64,000 nucleotides of DNA from Actinokineospora auranticolor (lineage in GTDB: Bacteria; Actinomycetota; Actinomycetes; Mycobacteriales; Pseudonocardiaceae), in assembly GCF_002934265.1 (NCBI RefSeq), contig NZ_PTIX01000001.1, forward strand, positions 682,001 to 746,000. Reading direction: 5' to 3'. A model generated the notes under the pieces. It was not told where the DNA came from. It did not search any database and saw only the letters and a list, made by a program, of their open reading frames with translations. Made by a program: the position numbers and the translations under genes. Below, piece by piece: positions 8,130 to 43,214 of this stretch; the stretch's first letter is position 1, and every line of letters begins with the position of its first letter.

Positions 8130-9161
8130 GTGGGCGGGTTACCGGCGCGGGTGTTGGGTGTGGGGACGGCGCTCCCCGGGGGCGCGGTCGACACGGCGGC
8201 GTTGGCGGGGCGGTTCGGGATGAACCAGGTGTGGCAGCAGTGGGTCGACGCGTTCATCGGGACGCGGACGCGGCACCTCGCGATTGACCTGGCGACGGGG
8301 GAACAGCGGTACTCGTTGGCCGATCTGGCGGAAACGGCGGCGCGGCAGGCTATTGAGGACGCCGATGTGTCTGTTGAGGACATCGACGTGGTGGTGTTCG
8401 GGACCGCGACGCCGGACGACCTGATGCCCGCGACGGTCAACGTCGTCGCCGACCGGTTGCGGATCGACGGGATCCCGACCTTCCAGCTGCAATCCGGGTG
8501 TTCCGGCGCCGTGCAGACCTTCGACGTGGCGACGGCGCTCCTCTCTACCGGCCGCTACCGCACCGCGCTGGTCATCGGGGGTGATGTGATCGCCAAGCAC
8601 TACGACGTCACGGCCGACCTGACCGGTGTGCCGCCGGAGGAGCTGGTCAACTACGTCCTCTTCGGCGACGGCGCGGGCGCGGCAGTGCTCAGCACCGAGG
8701 AACGCGAAGGTGCGCCCGTAGTGAGATCCGTCCTTACCAGACTATCCGGATTGGACCGGCAGCCCGGGCAGGTGTTGCGCTGGTTCGGCATCGTCGACCG
8801 GGATGGCGCGGCGGTCCCGGCCAGCGAGGACTACCGGGCCATCGCCGAGTCGGTCCCCGTGCTCGCCCGCGAGGTCGCCGACGAACTCCTCGACGACCTC
8901 GGCTGGGCCCGCGACGAGGTCGACTTCCTGCTGCCGCCCCAACTCTCCGCGACGATGACCGCGAAGATCACCGAGGCGTTGGGCTTCCCGGCCGCCAAGG
9001 AGGTGTCGCGGGTCGCCGACATCGGCAACAACGGCAACGCGTTGCTGTTCTTCCAGCTGCGGGACCTGGTGCCCGCCATGTCGGCGCCGAGCCGGGCCAT
9101 CGCGGTGGCCATCGAGTCCAGCAAGTGGATCAAATCGGGTATCGCCCTCGAAGCGGCGTGA
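8130..9161 (+). CDS. KASIII-like tetronate-forming ketosynthase (AbyA1 type)
   Basis: This 343-residue FabH-family protein has the catalytic Cys124 in QSGCSGA and a retained Asn in DIGNNGNA. The place of the usual PHQAN histidine reads PPQLS. Members in tetronate clusters join glyceryl-ACP to the finished polyketide by C-C and C-O bond formation. The GTG at 8130 was chosen because GGGAGG lies 8 bases upstream and the protein then begins just before ARVLGVGTALP. Codon 4 is TTA (8139-8141), rare in such genomes, so translation may depend on the bldA-type tRNA. It heads the operon with ACP, acetyltransferase, hydrolase and thioesterase. The tetronate role rests on the company it keeps. Confidence 0.85.
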   Translation: MGGLPARVLGVGTALPGGAVDTAALAGRFGMNQVWQQWVDAFIGTRTRHLAIDLATGEQRYSLADLAETAARQAIEDADVSVEDIDVVVFGTATPDDLMPATVNVVADRLRIDGIPTFQLQSGCSGAVQTFDVATALLSTGRYRTALVIGGDVIAKHYDVTADLTGVPPEELVNYVLFGDGAGAAVLSTEEREGAPVVRSVLTRLSGLDRQPGQVLRWFGIVDRDGAAVPASEDYRAIAESVPVLAREVADELLDDLGWARDEVDFLLPPQLSATMTAKITEALGFPAAKEVSRVADIGNNGNALLFFQLRDLVPAMSAPSRAIAVAIESSKWIKSGIALEAA

Positions 9162-9172
9162 AGGAGACACAC

Positions 9173-9394
9173 GTGACCACCGCGGAGTTCGTCCGCATCA
9201 TCCGGGACGAGATCGGCCTGGACGTGCGCGCCGACGACCTGGACCGCGACCTCGACGAGGTCCGCGACTGGGACTCGGTGCACCTGCTGGCCCTGGCCAT
9301 CTCGCTGGAGAAGCACAGCGCGGCCCGGGTGTCGCTGCCGGACCTGCTGGAGGCCCGCACCCTCGGCGCCATCCACGGCCTGGTGACGGCATGA
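9173..9394 (+). CDS. stand-alone acyl carrier protein for glyceryl units (AbyA3 type)
   Basis: This 73-residue ACP begins at GTG 9173 with AAGGAGA upstream. The phosphopantetheine serine is in DWDSVHLL, less canonical than GxDS, as is common for discrete ACPs that carry unusual extender units. In tetronate pathways such a protein receives the glyceryl group made by the FkbH-like enzyme and offers it to the KASIII-like synthase. Here those partners lie at 41254-43140 and immediately upstream. Its stop overlaps the next start (ATGA), indicating coupled translation with the acetyltransferase. Assignment is strong from size, motif and context. Confidence 0.85.
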   Translation: MTTAEFVRIIRDEIGLDVRADDLDRDLDEVRDWDSVHLLALAISLEKHSAARVSLPDLLEARTLGAIHGLVTA

Positions 9395-10131
9395 CCGCGC
9401 CCCGCCCCATCCCCGCGCAGCGCAGGCACACCCTGCTCTTCCTCGACCAGATCCGCGACTTCAGCCCCGTCCACCTCGACACCGAGGTCGACGCCACCGC
9501 GATCGTCGCCGCGCGGGCCGGGGCCGAGGCCGACGGGCGCAGGCTCTCCGTGGTGACGCTCATCGTCAAGGCCGCCGGGGAGGTGTTGGCCAAGCACCCC
9601 GGTGCCAACTCGGCGATCCACGGCACCGAGATCATCACCTTCGACTCCGTCAGCGCGAAGGTGACGCTGGACAAGCGGTTCGACGGTGCGCGGGTCGTCC
9701 TCGCCACCGTCCTCCCGGCCGACGCCGATCTCGCCGACATCCAGGCGGGCCTCGACGACGCCATCGCCGCCGACCCCGACACCGACCCGCGCTTCGCCGG
9801 GATCCGCGCCCTGCGCGAACTGCCCGCCGAAGCCGCCCGGAACGCCTTCCGCGAGTCCGCCGCCGACCTGACCCGCCGCGCCCAGCTCACCGGCACGTTC
9901 GCCGTCACCTCCCTGGGCCACCGCGACGTCGACGGGTTCCACTCCGTCGGCGGCACCACCGTGACCTTCGGCGTCGGGCGGATCGTCGACCGGGCCGTGG
10001 TGCGCGCCGGGGAGATCGTCGTCGCGCCGGTGTTGCGGCTGTCCCTCACCTTCGACCACCGGGTGATCGACGGCGCCGAGGCCGCCGACGTCCTGACCGA
10101 GACCAAGACCGCCCTGGAGGGACTCGCGTGA
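9391..10131 (+). CDS. E2-type acyltransferase acting on the tetronate (AbyA4/Agg4 type)
   Basis: This 246-residue protein is only the catalytic domain of the 2-oxoacid dehydrogenase E2 family. The lipoyl and subunit-binding domains are absent. The active-site signature FDHRVIDGA is intact near the C-terminus. In tetronate pathways (agglomerin Agg4 is the named precedent) this type acetylates the primary hydroxyl of the tetronate so that the next enzyme can eliminate acetate. It overlaps the ACP gene by 4 bases and the hydrolase gene by 4 bases, so the three are one translational unit. The reaction is taken from family precedent, not shown by the sequence alone. Confidence 0.85.
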   Translation: MTAPRPIPAQRRHTLLFLDQIRDFSPVHLDTEVDATAIVAARAGAEADGRRLSVVTLIVKAAGEVLAKHPGANSAIHGTEIITFDSVSAKVTLDKRFDGARVVLATVLPADADLADIQAGLDDAIAADPDTDPRFAGIRALRELPAEAARNAFRESAADLTRRAQLTGTFAVTSLGHRDVDGFHSVGGTTVTFGVGRIVDRAVVRAGEIVVAPVLRLSLTFDHRVIDGAEAADVLTETKTALEGLA

Positions 10132-11198
10132 GCGACCTGGCCGAGTTGAAGCAGTTCGTCGTCGCGCACGCGATTTCGCAGAACCTGCCCGCCGACCACT
10201 ACACCCGCCTGCTCGACGCCATCACCACCGCCGACGGCGACGGCCCCGGTTCCTGGGCGCACGAGTGGATCGCGGCGGGCGACGCCGAGACGGACCCACA
10301 GGCCGCCACCCAGTACTACGTCCTGGGGCGCTTCCCGTTCGTCGAGGGACCCGGCCGCGCCCGTGCCCTGGCCAAGGCCATCGAGTCCTTCGACCGTTGG
10401 CGCGCGACGGAACCCGCCATCGAGCCCCGCACCGTCGAGGTCGAAGGCGAGACGATCACCGTCTGGACCGCCGGACTGTCCACATCGGAACTCAAGCCGC
10501 TCCTCGTGCTCAGCGGCGGCATCGTCAGCCCCAAGGAGCAGTGGGCCGCCGTCCTCCCGCAGATCGCCGCCTTCGGCCTCGCCGGTGTCGTCACCGAGTA
10601 CCCCGGCGTCGGCGAAAGCCCCCTCACCGCCCACAAGGAGAGCTGGCGGCTCTTCCCCGCCATCCTCGACGCGCTCAAAGCCGAGGCCAAGGTCGACCAG
10701 ACCTACCTGCTGGCCCTCAGCTTCAGCGGCCACCTGGCCCTCCGCGCCGCGCTCGACGACCCGCGCGTACGCGGCGTCGTCGGCAACGGCCCGCCCCTGC
10801 GCGACTTCTTCACCGACACCACCTGGCAGGGCAAAGTCCCCGCCATCACCCGCGACACCCTCGCCCACCTCGCAGGCGTCACGCCCGACCTGGTCTGGGA
10901 CCACGTCCGCGACTGGGCGCTCTCCGAGGACGACCTCCGCGCCCTGAGCATCCCTGTCGCCGCCGTCACCGCCCGACGGGACGAGATCATCCCGGCCTCT
11001 GACACGGCGTTGCTGCGCGCGGCCGTCGCGGACATCACGATCAACGAGCACGACGACGTGCACGGCGCGCCCTCCCACCTGGCCGAGACCCGGGTCTGGA
11101 GCCTGCTCGCCGTGCTGCGCCAGTGGCCCGACGCCCACCCCGCCGTCCTGGCCGCCCTGTCGGCCGCGGTCGACGCCGCCCGGAAGCCCGCGGACTGA
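10128..11198 (+). CDS. alpha/beta hydrolase for acetate elimination (AbyA5/Agg5 type)
   Basis: This 356-residue alpha/beta hydrolase has an N-terminal helical section (residues 1-110) and a core with the nucleophile region ALSFSGHLAL, an acidic residue near TARRDEIIP and a late histidine in HDDVHGAPSHL. FrsA-like hydrolases of this form in tetronate clusters remove acetate from the acetylated ring, leaving the exocyclic methylene that later serves as dienophile. GTGA overlap couples it to the upstream acetyltransferase, and TGATG overlap couples it to the downstream thioesterase. The family is clear. The exact reaction follows from gene order and the agglomerin precedent (Agg5). Confidence 0.82.
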   Translation: MSDLAELKQFVVAHAISQNLPADHYTRLLDAITTADGDGPGSWAHEWIAAGDAETDPQAATQYYVLGRFPFVEGPGRARALAKAIESFDRWRATEPAIEPRTVEVEGETITVWTAGLSTSELKPLLVLSGGIVSPKEQWAAVLPQIAAFGLAGVVTEYPGVGESPLTAHKESWRLFPAILDALKAEAKVDQTYLLALSFSGHLALRAALDDPRVRGVVGNGPPLRDFFTDTTWQGKVPAITRDTLAHLAGVTPDLVWDHVRDWALSEDDLRALSIPVAAVTARRDEIIPASDTALLRAAVADITINEHDDVHGAPSHLAETRVWSLLAVLRQWPDAHPAVLAALSAAVDAARKPAD

Positions 11199-11908
11199 TG
11201 CGCTGGCTCCGCCGGTTCGCGACCACCCCGCCGGGCGCGCCGCGCGTCGTCTGCTTCCCGCACGCGGGCGGCGCCGCGGGCGCGTTCGTCCCCCTGGCCA
11301 AGGAACTGGCGCCGCACGTCGAGGTGCTCGCCGTGCAGTACCCCGGCCGCCAGGACCGCCGCCAAGAGTCCACTGTAGACTTGAGGACCGCCGCGCGCCT
11401 GGTCGTCAACGAACTCGCCGCGCTCCCACCCGCGCCCACCACCGCCTACTTCGGACACAGCATGGGCGCGATCGTGGCCTTCGAGGCCGCGCTCCTGGTC
11501 CGGCCGGAGGTCCTGTTCGCCTCCGCCGCCCGCGCGCCGTCCCGGGTCGACGTCGACCCCGGGCTCCTCGACAGCGAGCAGGCGCTGGTCGCCGAGGTGC
11601 TGGCGCTGGGCGCGACCTCGGCGCGCGTGCTGGCCGAGCCCGACCTGCGGGCCATGGTCCTGCCGCCGCTGCGGTCGGACTACCGCGCGCTGCTCGGCTA
11701 CCCCGGCAACCGGTCCCGGATCGACGCGCCGATCGTCGCGCTGGTCGGCGACGCCGACCCCCGCGTGGCCGAGGCGGACGCGCTCGTCTGGGCCGACCAC
11801 ACGACCGACTTCACGTCGCGGGTGTTCCGCGGCGACCACTTCTACCTGATCCCCGGGCTGCGCGAGGTCGCGCGCGTCGTCGGGGCCGAGCTGGCCGCGC
11901 TCGTCTGA
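11198..11908 (+). CDS. type II thioesterase
   Basis: This 236-residue external thioesterase of the GrsT/RifR kind starts at an ATG overlapping the previous stop. The motifs are CFPHAGGAAGAF (oxyanion region), GHSMGA (Ser nucleophile), GDADPRV (Asp) and RGDHFYL (His). Such enzymes clear mis-primed or stalled acyl groups from PKS carrier proteins. That may matter here because the loading module has no acyltransferase of its own. It lies 25 bases before the first PKS gene and is probably co-transcribed with it. It corresponds to AbyT in the abyssomicin cluster by position and type. Confidence 0.9.
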   Translation: MRWLRRFATTPPGAPRVVCFPHAGGAAGAFVPLAKELAPHVEVLAVQYPGRQDRRQESTVDLRTAARLVVNELAALPPAPTTAYFGHSMGAIVAFEAALLVRPEVLFASAARAPSRVDVDPGLLDSEQALVAEVLALGATSARVLAEPDLRAMVLPPLRSDYRALLGYPGNRSRIDAPIVALVGDADPRVAEADALVWADHTTDFTSRVFRGDHFYLIPGLREVARVVGAELAALV

Positions 11909-11933
11909 GCGCGACGGGAAAGGTGAGCCCCAG

Positions 11934-28301
<16,368 letters not shown>

Positions 28302-28367
28302 GCGAGTGCAACGGACGGTGGCGGGGTTCTCCGACCACTGTGATTGGGGCATCTCCTCGCCGCTCGC

Positions 28368-28488
28368 CCGCGAGATCGCGCCGGTCTCCGGACTGAGCGA
28401 TTTCGCGGGGCCCCCTGGGGCCTCGCGAAATCGGGAGGGAAGAGATCGGATCAAAGGCGATCTGGCCGCCGAGGCGGAGCCTCGGCCA
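28368..28488 (+). repeat. 121-bp dispersed palindromic repeat, copy 1
   Basis: The tract from CCGCGAGATCGCGCCGG to CTCGGCCA is about 90% or more identical, over equal length, to 59813-59933. Its core is a 17-base inverted repeat (CGATTTCGCGGGGCCCC facing GGGGCCTCGCGAAATCG, one mismatch), followed by a smaller GGA-loop hairpin of GC-rich arms. A second hairpin unit follows at 28500-28526, and GTCACAGCT occurs twice (28490-28498 and 28528-28536). It fills the 317-base gap between PKS genes 1 and 2, where I find no other gene apart from the relic at its end. The form suggests a non-coding, genus-specific mobile palindrome. Confidence 0.8.
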
Positions 28489-28556
28489 TTGTCACAGCTC
28501 TCGCCGCCTCGGCGGAGCCGAGGCCATGTCACAGCTTTGGTGGCGGTTTGGCGCGC

Positions 28557-28601
28557 GGTGATGAGCTGGTGGCGTTGCTGGAAAGCGAACTGAGCGAGTG
28601 A
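28557..28601 (+). pseudogene. relic of a PKS C-terminal docking tail
   Basis: These 45 bases encode [14 protein letters not shown] and a stop. This is a clear paralogue of the real C-terminus of PKS 1 (DDELFGLLDKELSE and stop, ending at 28301), matching at both base and residue level. Upstream the frame decays into the palindromic repeat. I read it as the last codons of a lost PKS gene, or a duplicated 3' end separated from PKS 1 when the repeat inserted. It leaves the PKS 2 start in its old position, 17 bases after this stop. Confidence 0.6.
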
Positions 28602-28618
28602 CGGGAGCCGTGCCGCCG

Positions 28619-38269
<9,651 letters not shown>

Positions 38270-38278
38270 GGGGACGCC

Positions 38279-41245
38279 ATGACCGACGAGCGGAAGCTGA
38301 TCGACTACCTGCGCCGCGCGAGCGCGGAGCTGGCCACCACCCGGGCCGAGCTGGCCGCGGCCCGCGCCGAGTTGGCCGCGCGGCGCGACCCCGACCCGAT
38401 CGCCGTGGTCGCCACCGCCTGCCGCTTCCCCGGCGGCGTCGACTCACCCGAGGACCTGTGGCGGGTCGTGGACTCCGGCACCGACGCGCTGGGCCCGTTC
38501 CCGGACGACCGGGGCTGGCCCGCCCACGACGGGGTGGGCGGGTTCTTGTCCGGCGCTGGCGGGTTCGACGCCGGGTTCTTCGGCATCGCCCCGCGCGAGG
38601 CGCTGGCCATGGACCCGCAGCACCGGGTGCTGCTGGAGATCGCGTGGGCCGCGCTGGAACGCGCCGGGCTGCGGCCTGCCGACCTGCGCGGCAGCCGCAC
38701 CGGGGTATTCGCCGGGGTGATCCAGCAGGAGTACGCGCCGCCGGTCACCGCGGGCCCCAGCCCGCTCGACGGCTACTTCATGACCGGCAACGCCGCCAGC
38801 ATCGCGTCCGGCAGGCTCGCCTACACGTTCGGGTTCGAGGGGCCCGCGGTCACGGTCGACACCGCGTGTTCGTCGTCGCTGGTCGCGCTGCACCTGGCCG
38901 CGAAAGCCCTGCGTGACGGGGAATGCGACCTCGCCTTGGCCGGTGGTGTCACGGTGATGGCCACACCACGCGTGTTCAGCGAGTTCGCCCGGCAGGGTGG
39001 GCTCGCGGGGGACGGGCGCTGCAAGGCGTTCGCCGACGGCGCGGACGGCACCGGGTTCGGCGAGGGAGCCGGCCTCGTTGTGCTGCAACGACTCTCCGAC
39101 GCTCGTCGCGACGGGCGGACCGTGCTCGCGGTGCTGCGCGGCTCGGCCATCAACTCCGACGGCGCCAGCAACGGCATCACCGCCCCGAACGGGTTGGCCC
39201 AGGAACGGGTCATCCGGGCCGCCTTGACGAACGCCGGGTTGGCGCCCGGTGACGTCGATCTGGTGGAGGCGCACGGAACCGGGACCGCGCTCGGCGACCC
39301 GATCGAGGCAGGCGCGCTGCTCGCCGCGTACGGGGACGGCCGCGCGACGCCGCTGTGGGTCGGGTCGGTGAAGTCCAACATCGGGCACACCCAGGCCGCC
39401 GCGGGCATCGCCGGGGTGATCAAGGTGATCGAGGCGCTGCGGCACGAGACCCTGCCCGCGACCCTGCACGCCGACACGCCCAGCACGTTGGTCGACTGGA
39501 CCGACTCGGTTCGCGTCATCCGTGCGGCGCGGTCATGGCCCGGCGGGTCGGTGCCTCGACGGGCGGCGGTCTCGTCCTTCGGGATCAGCGGCAGCAACGC
39601 GCACGTCATCATCGAAGAGGGCGACCGCGCTTCGTCCGAAGTGGACAATTCTGCTCCCGCGGTTCCGTGGGTCTTGACCGGGCGGTCGGCCGAGGCGGTC
39701 CGGGCGCTGGCGGACCGGCTTCGGGGTCGGCTCGTGGCAGGTGATGATCTGGCATCCGTCGCTCGAACCCTCGCGCACCAACGGACTCACTTCGCGCACC
39801 GGGCGGTGGCCGTCGGCGCTGATGCCGCGGAGCTGCGCCGCGCGCTCGACACCGTGCGACCCGCCGAAGCGGGCAGTCCGCGAGTCGGGTTCGCGTTCAG
39901 CGGGCAGGGGACGCAGCGGGTGGGCATGGGAACCGAGTTGGCCGAGGCGTACCCGGTGTTCGCCGAGGCATTCGACACCGCTTGCGCCGCAGTCGATGCC
40001 GGGGGATACGCCAACGCGCCGCTGCGGGACTTCCTCCGGGAGGCGCCGCGCGATGAACTCGACCGCACCGAGAACACCCAGCCCGCCCTGTTCGCCTTCC
40101 AGGTCGCGCTCGCGCGGCTCGTGGCGAGCTGGGGCGTGCGACCGGCTGCCGTGCTCGGCCACTCCGTCGGGGAGATCGCCGCCGCGCACGTGGCCGGTAT
40201 CCTGACCTTGGCGGACGCGGGCAGGCTCGTGGTCGCGCGGGCCGCGGCGATGCAGGCGGCCCGGCCCGGTGGCGCGATGCTTTCGTTGCGGGCGGAGGAA
40301 AGCGAGGTGCTGCCGACCCTGGACTCCCGCGTCGCCATCGCCGCGGTGAACGGCCCCCGGGCCACTGTCGTCTCCGGCGACGCCGACGCCGTGCGGTCGC
40401 TCGCCACCGCTTGGCGCGCCCGAGGAGTGCGGACCAAGGCACTCGCGGTCAGCCACGCGTTCCACTCGTCGCACATGGAGCCCGCGCTGCCCGTTCTGCG
40501 CGAGGTCGCCGGTTCGATTCCTCTCACTGAGCCGGAAGTGCCGCTGGTGTCCACTGTGACCGGTGCGGTCGCGGGCGCCGGTGTGCTCGCGGGGGAGTAC
40601 TGGGCCGAACAGGTCCGGCTCCCGGTCCGCTTCCACGACGCCGTGCGCGCGCTGGGCGACCTGGGCGTGGACACCGTGCTGGAGATCGGCCCGGACGCCA
40701 CCCTCACGGGCATGATCGCCGACATCCGCCAGGCCACCGCGCTCGCCGCGTTGCGGCACCCGGCGACCGAGGCGGTGTCCGTGGTGTCGGCCGCGGGTGC
40801 GCTGTTCGAACGCGGCGTGCCCGTCGACTGGGCGGCTGTCCTGGGGGAGGGGCCGCACGCGGAACCCGCTTCCGTGCCCACGTACCCGTTCCAGCGCGAG
40901 CACTACTGGCTGCGGACGATCACCACGACTGCCGTCGCCGTCGAGTCCGCGCCGCCGGAGGTCACCCTGGTCGACCCCGCGGACGAAGACGCGCACGAGG
41001 TCATCATGTCGGCGGTCCGCGAGTCCGTGGCCGCGGTCCTGGGCCACGATTCGGCCGGGCTCAACGTCACCGCCGACCTCCTCGACCTCGGTCTGACGTC
41101 CTTCGGCGCCTTGGAGATCGCCGACCGGATCACCCGGGCGACCGGTCTGGCGCTGCCACCGGCAACCCTGTTCGACACCCGCACTCCCGCCGCGCTCGCC
41201 GACCGCCTGCACGCCCTGCTCGCGCCAGCGGGCCACGCGAACTGA
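38279..41245 (+). CDS. type I modular PKS 3: terminal extension module 6
   Basis: This 988-residue protein holds a coiled-coil docking start ([18 protein letters not shown]), KS (about 38-445, Cys197), AT (GHSVGE, HAFH at 726, malonyl type) and ACP (908-981, serine in GLTSFGAL). There is no KR, DH, ER or thioesterase. It should therefore hand over an unreduced beta-ketoacyl-ACP, the substrate needed for condensation with glyceryl-ACP and tetronate ring closure. The start lies 9 bases after the PKS 2 stop, and the stop lies 8 bases before the FkbH gene, so PKS 1 to FkbH form one transcription unit. Absence of a thioesterase is normal for tetronate pathways, not damage. Confidence 0.94.
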   Translation: MTDERKLIDYLRRASAELATTRAELAAARAELAARRDPDPIAVVATACRFPGGVDSPEDLWRVVDSGTDALGPFPDDRGWPAHDGVGGFLSGAGGFDAGFFGIAPREALAMDPQHRVLLEIAWAALERAGLRPADLRGSRTGVFAGVIQQEYAPPVTAGPSPLDGYFMTGNAASIASGRLAYTFGFEGPAVTVDTACSSSLVALHLAAKALRDGECDLALAGGVTVMATPRVFSEFARQGGLAGDGRCKAFADGADGTGFGEGAGLVVLQRLSDARRDGRTVLAVLRGSAINSDGASNGITAPNGLAQERVIRAALTNAGLAPGDVDLVEAHGTGTALGDPIEAGALLAAYGDGRATPLWVGSVKSNIGHTQAAAGIAGVIKVIEALRHETLPATLHADTPSTLVDWTDSVRVIRAARSWPGGSVPRRAAVSSFGISGSNAHVIIEEGDRASSEVDNSAPAVPWVLTGRSAEAVRALADRLRGRLVAGDDLASVARTLAHQRTHFAHRAVAVGADAAELRRALDTVRPAEAGSPRVGFAFSGQGTQRVGMGTELAEAYPVFAEAFDTACAAVDAGGYANAPLRDFLREAPRDELDRTENTQPALFAFQVALARLVASWGVRPAAVLGHSVGEIAAAHVAGILTLADAGRLVVARAAAMQAARPGGAMLSLRAEESEVLPTLDSRVAIAAVNGPRATVVSGDADAVRSLATAWRARGVRTKALAVSHAFHSSHMEPALPVLREVAGSIPLTEPEVPLVSTVTGAVAGAGVLAGEYWAEQVRLPVRFHDAVRALGDLGVDTVLEIGPDATLTGMIADIRQATALAALRHPATEAVSVVSAAGALFERGVPVDWAAVLGEGPHAEPASVPTYPFQREHYWLRTITTTAVAVESAPPEVTLVDPADEDAHEVIMSAVRESVAAVLGHDSAGLNVTADLLDLGLTSFGALEIADRITRATGLALPPATLFDTRTPAALADRLHALLAPAGHAN

Positions 41246-41253
41246 GGACACCC

Positions 41254-43140
41254 ATGACCACCGAGGACATCCACCGGGCGCCCGTTCGGACCGCACTGGA
41301 CGAACTGCGCGCCCTGCACCACGACGGGCTCCTGGCGACGCACTACGACCGCGTACCCGCGCTGCTCGCCGATCCCGCCGACCGCGCCGCCGCGGGACGA
41401 CTGCTGGCCCGCGTCGACCCGGACGAAGTCGCCGCCCTGCATTCCGGTCTGCCGACCGCGTCTGTCGCGATCACCGGCAGCGGCACCCTCAACGCGCTCG
41501 GCACGGCGCTGACCGCGGAACTCGCCCGTCACGGCTACCTGCCGCGTGTGCGGGTCGCGGACTTCAACACTTACGCGTTCGATCTCGACGACCCGTCCAG
41601 TGATCTGTACGCCAACCCGGCTGACGTGACGATCGCGGTGCTCGATCACACGGCGGTGTTCGGTGAGGTGCCGTCGCCGTTCACCGTGGCCGATGTCGAG
41701 ACCGCGCTGGCCGCCAAAATCGCGCACTGGACCCGCCTCGCCAGCCGCTTCGCCGACCACGGCACCGGGACGCTCGTGCTCAACACCGTGCCGCTGCCCC
41801 GCGAATGGGTGGGGCGGATCATCGACCACCCCGGCCGCGCGCGCCTGAGCGCGGCGTGGCGGCGGGCCAACGCGGACCTGCTCGACCTCGGGTCGGCGCC
41901 CGGGCCGGTCACGGTTCTCGACCTCGACCCGCTCGTGGACGGGGTTCCGCTCGCCGATCCCCGGTTCGCCACCTATGCGCACGCGCATCTGTCCGACGAA
42001 CTGCTTGGCCGCTACGCGCGGGATGTCGCGCACCTTGTACGAGCGCGCACCGGTCGTCTTCGCAAGGTGTTGGCTCTTGATCTCGACAACACGTTGTGGG
42101 GCGGGGTTCTCGGCGACGACGGTGTCGAGGGGATCGAGGTCGCGCACACGCCGCGCGGGGAGGCGTTCCAGGCTGTCCAGCGGCTGGCGCGGCAGTTGCA
42201 GTCGCAGGGGGTTCTGCTCGCCGCTGTCAGCAAGAACGACGCGGACACCGTCGCCGCCGCCTTGCGCGACCACCCGGACCTGGGTGTTCCGGCGGACGCG
42301 TTCGTCCGCGTGATCGCGAACTGGCAACCCAAACCGGACAACCTGCGTCGACTTGCCCGCGAACTCAACGTGGGCATCGATACCGTGGTATTCGTCGACG
42401 ACAGCGCACACGAGATCGCGGCCGTGCGGGCCGAATTGCCGACAACCACGGTGCACGTGGCGGGAGACCCAGCCGAGCACACCCCCACAATCCTCGCCGA
42501 CGACTGGTTCGCGACCACCGAGATCACCGACGAGGACAGACACCGGACCCGCCTCTACCACGAGGAGGCGGCCCGCGAGGAGTTCCTGTCCGCCTCCGAC
42601 TCGATCGGTGAGTTCCTGGCAGACCTGGGAATCTCCGTGCGGCTCGCCCCCGCCACACCCGCCGAGATCGCCCGCGTCGCGCAACTCACACTGCGCACCA
42701 ACCAGTTCAACCTCACCACGATCCGACTTCAGCAGGATGACGTGGTGGCGTTGACCAAGGACCCGGCCGCCCGGGTGCTGACGATCACAACAGCGGATCG
42801 CTTCGGCGGCAACGGGATCGTCGGCGTACTGGTCCTGCGGGCCGCTGGTGCCGAGTTGAGGCTGGAGAACTTCCTGCTGAGCTGCCGGGTGTTCGCGCGC
42901 GGGATCGAGCAGGCTGTGTTGTCGCTGGTGTTGACGGCCGCGCGGGAGGGTGGGTTCGTTGCGGTGACCGGTGAGTTCCGGCCGACGGCGAAGAACGGGA
43001 AGGTGGCGGAATTGTTGCCGCACTTCGGGTTCGAGACGTTGGCGGAGGGGACGTTCCGGCACGACCTGGGCGAGATCGTGACGATTCCGGAGCATCTGGT
43101 GCTTGATGTTGCGGAGAAGATCGTGCCTGATCGGCCGTGA
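41254..43140 (+). CDS. FkbH-like glyceryl-ACP synthase (AbyA2 type)
   Basis: This 628-residue HAD-superfamily protein has an N-terminal region (1-265) of the FkbH kind. The HAD core has LDLDNTLWGG (Asp276), SKND and FVDDS, and a C-terminal acyltransferase-like region has LTLRTNQFNLTT and DRFGGNGIVG. FkbH-like enzymes in tetronate pathways take 1,3-bisphosphoglycerate, remove phosphate and load the glyceryl group onto the discrete ACP. Length and motif order are normal. It closes the PKS operon, 30 kb from the other tetronate genes, but they appear to be read in the same direction. The following 1.3 kb is a decayed insertion zone. Confidence 0.92.
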   Translation: MTTEDIHRAPVRTALDELRALHHDGLLATHYDRVPALLADPADRAAAGRLLARVDPDEVAALHSGLPTASVAITGSGTLNALGTALTAELARHGYLPRVRVADFNTYAFDLDDPSSDLYANPADVTIAVLDHTAVFGEVPSPFTVADVETALAAKIAHWTRLASRFADHGTGTLVLNTVPLPREWVGRIIDHPGRARLSAAWRRANADLLDLGSAPGPVTVLDLDPLVDGVPLADPRFATYAHAHLSDELLGRYARDVAHLVRARTGRLRKVLALDLDNTLWGGVLGDDGVEGIEVAHTPRGEAFQAVQRLARQLQSQGVLLAAVSKNDADTVAAALRDHPDLGVPADAFVRVIANWQPKPDNLRRLARELNVGIDTVVFVDDSAHEIAAVRAELPTTTVHVAGDPAEHTPTILADDWFATTEITDEDRHRTRLYHEEAAREEFLSASDSIGEFLADLGISVRLAPATPAEIARVAQLTLRTNQFNLTTIRLQQDDVVALTKDPAARVLTITTADRFGGNGIVGVLVLRAAGAELRLENFLLSCRVFARGIEQAVLSLVLTAAREGGFVAVTGEFRPTAKNGKVAELLPHFGFETLAEGTFRHDLGEIVTIPEHLVLDVAEKIVPDRP

Positions 43141-43214
43141 CGGCGCGGGCTCTTGGGTGCGGTTCCAGCGGGGTTGCGTTCTCTCGTGGTCCAGGCGCGA
43201 GTTTTCGAGCTGCG

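Noticed and set aside
28344-28556. Open frame through the palindromic repeat as a real small gene
   Set aside because: The frame consists of the repeat itself, lacks codon bias and a ribosome site, and the similar frame in the second copy at 59.8 kb ends elsewhere. Only the last 45 bases show real PKS homology.
38279-41245. Lack of a thioesterase domain seen as truncation of the last PKS
   Set aside because: Tetronate pathways release the chain by condensation with glyceryl-ACP, and the full enzyme set is present, so the short ending is expected.
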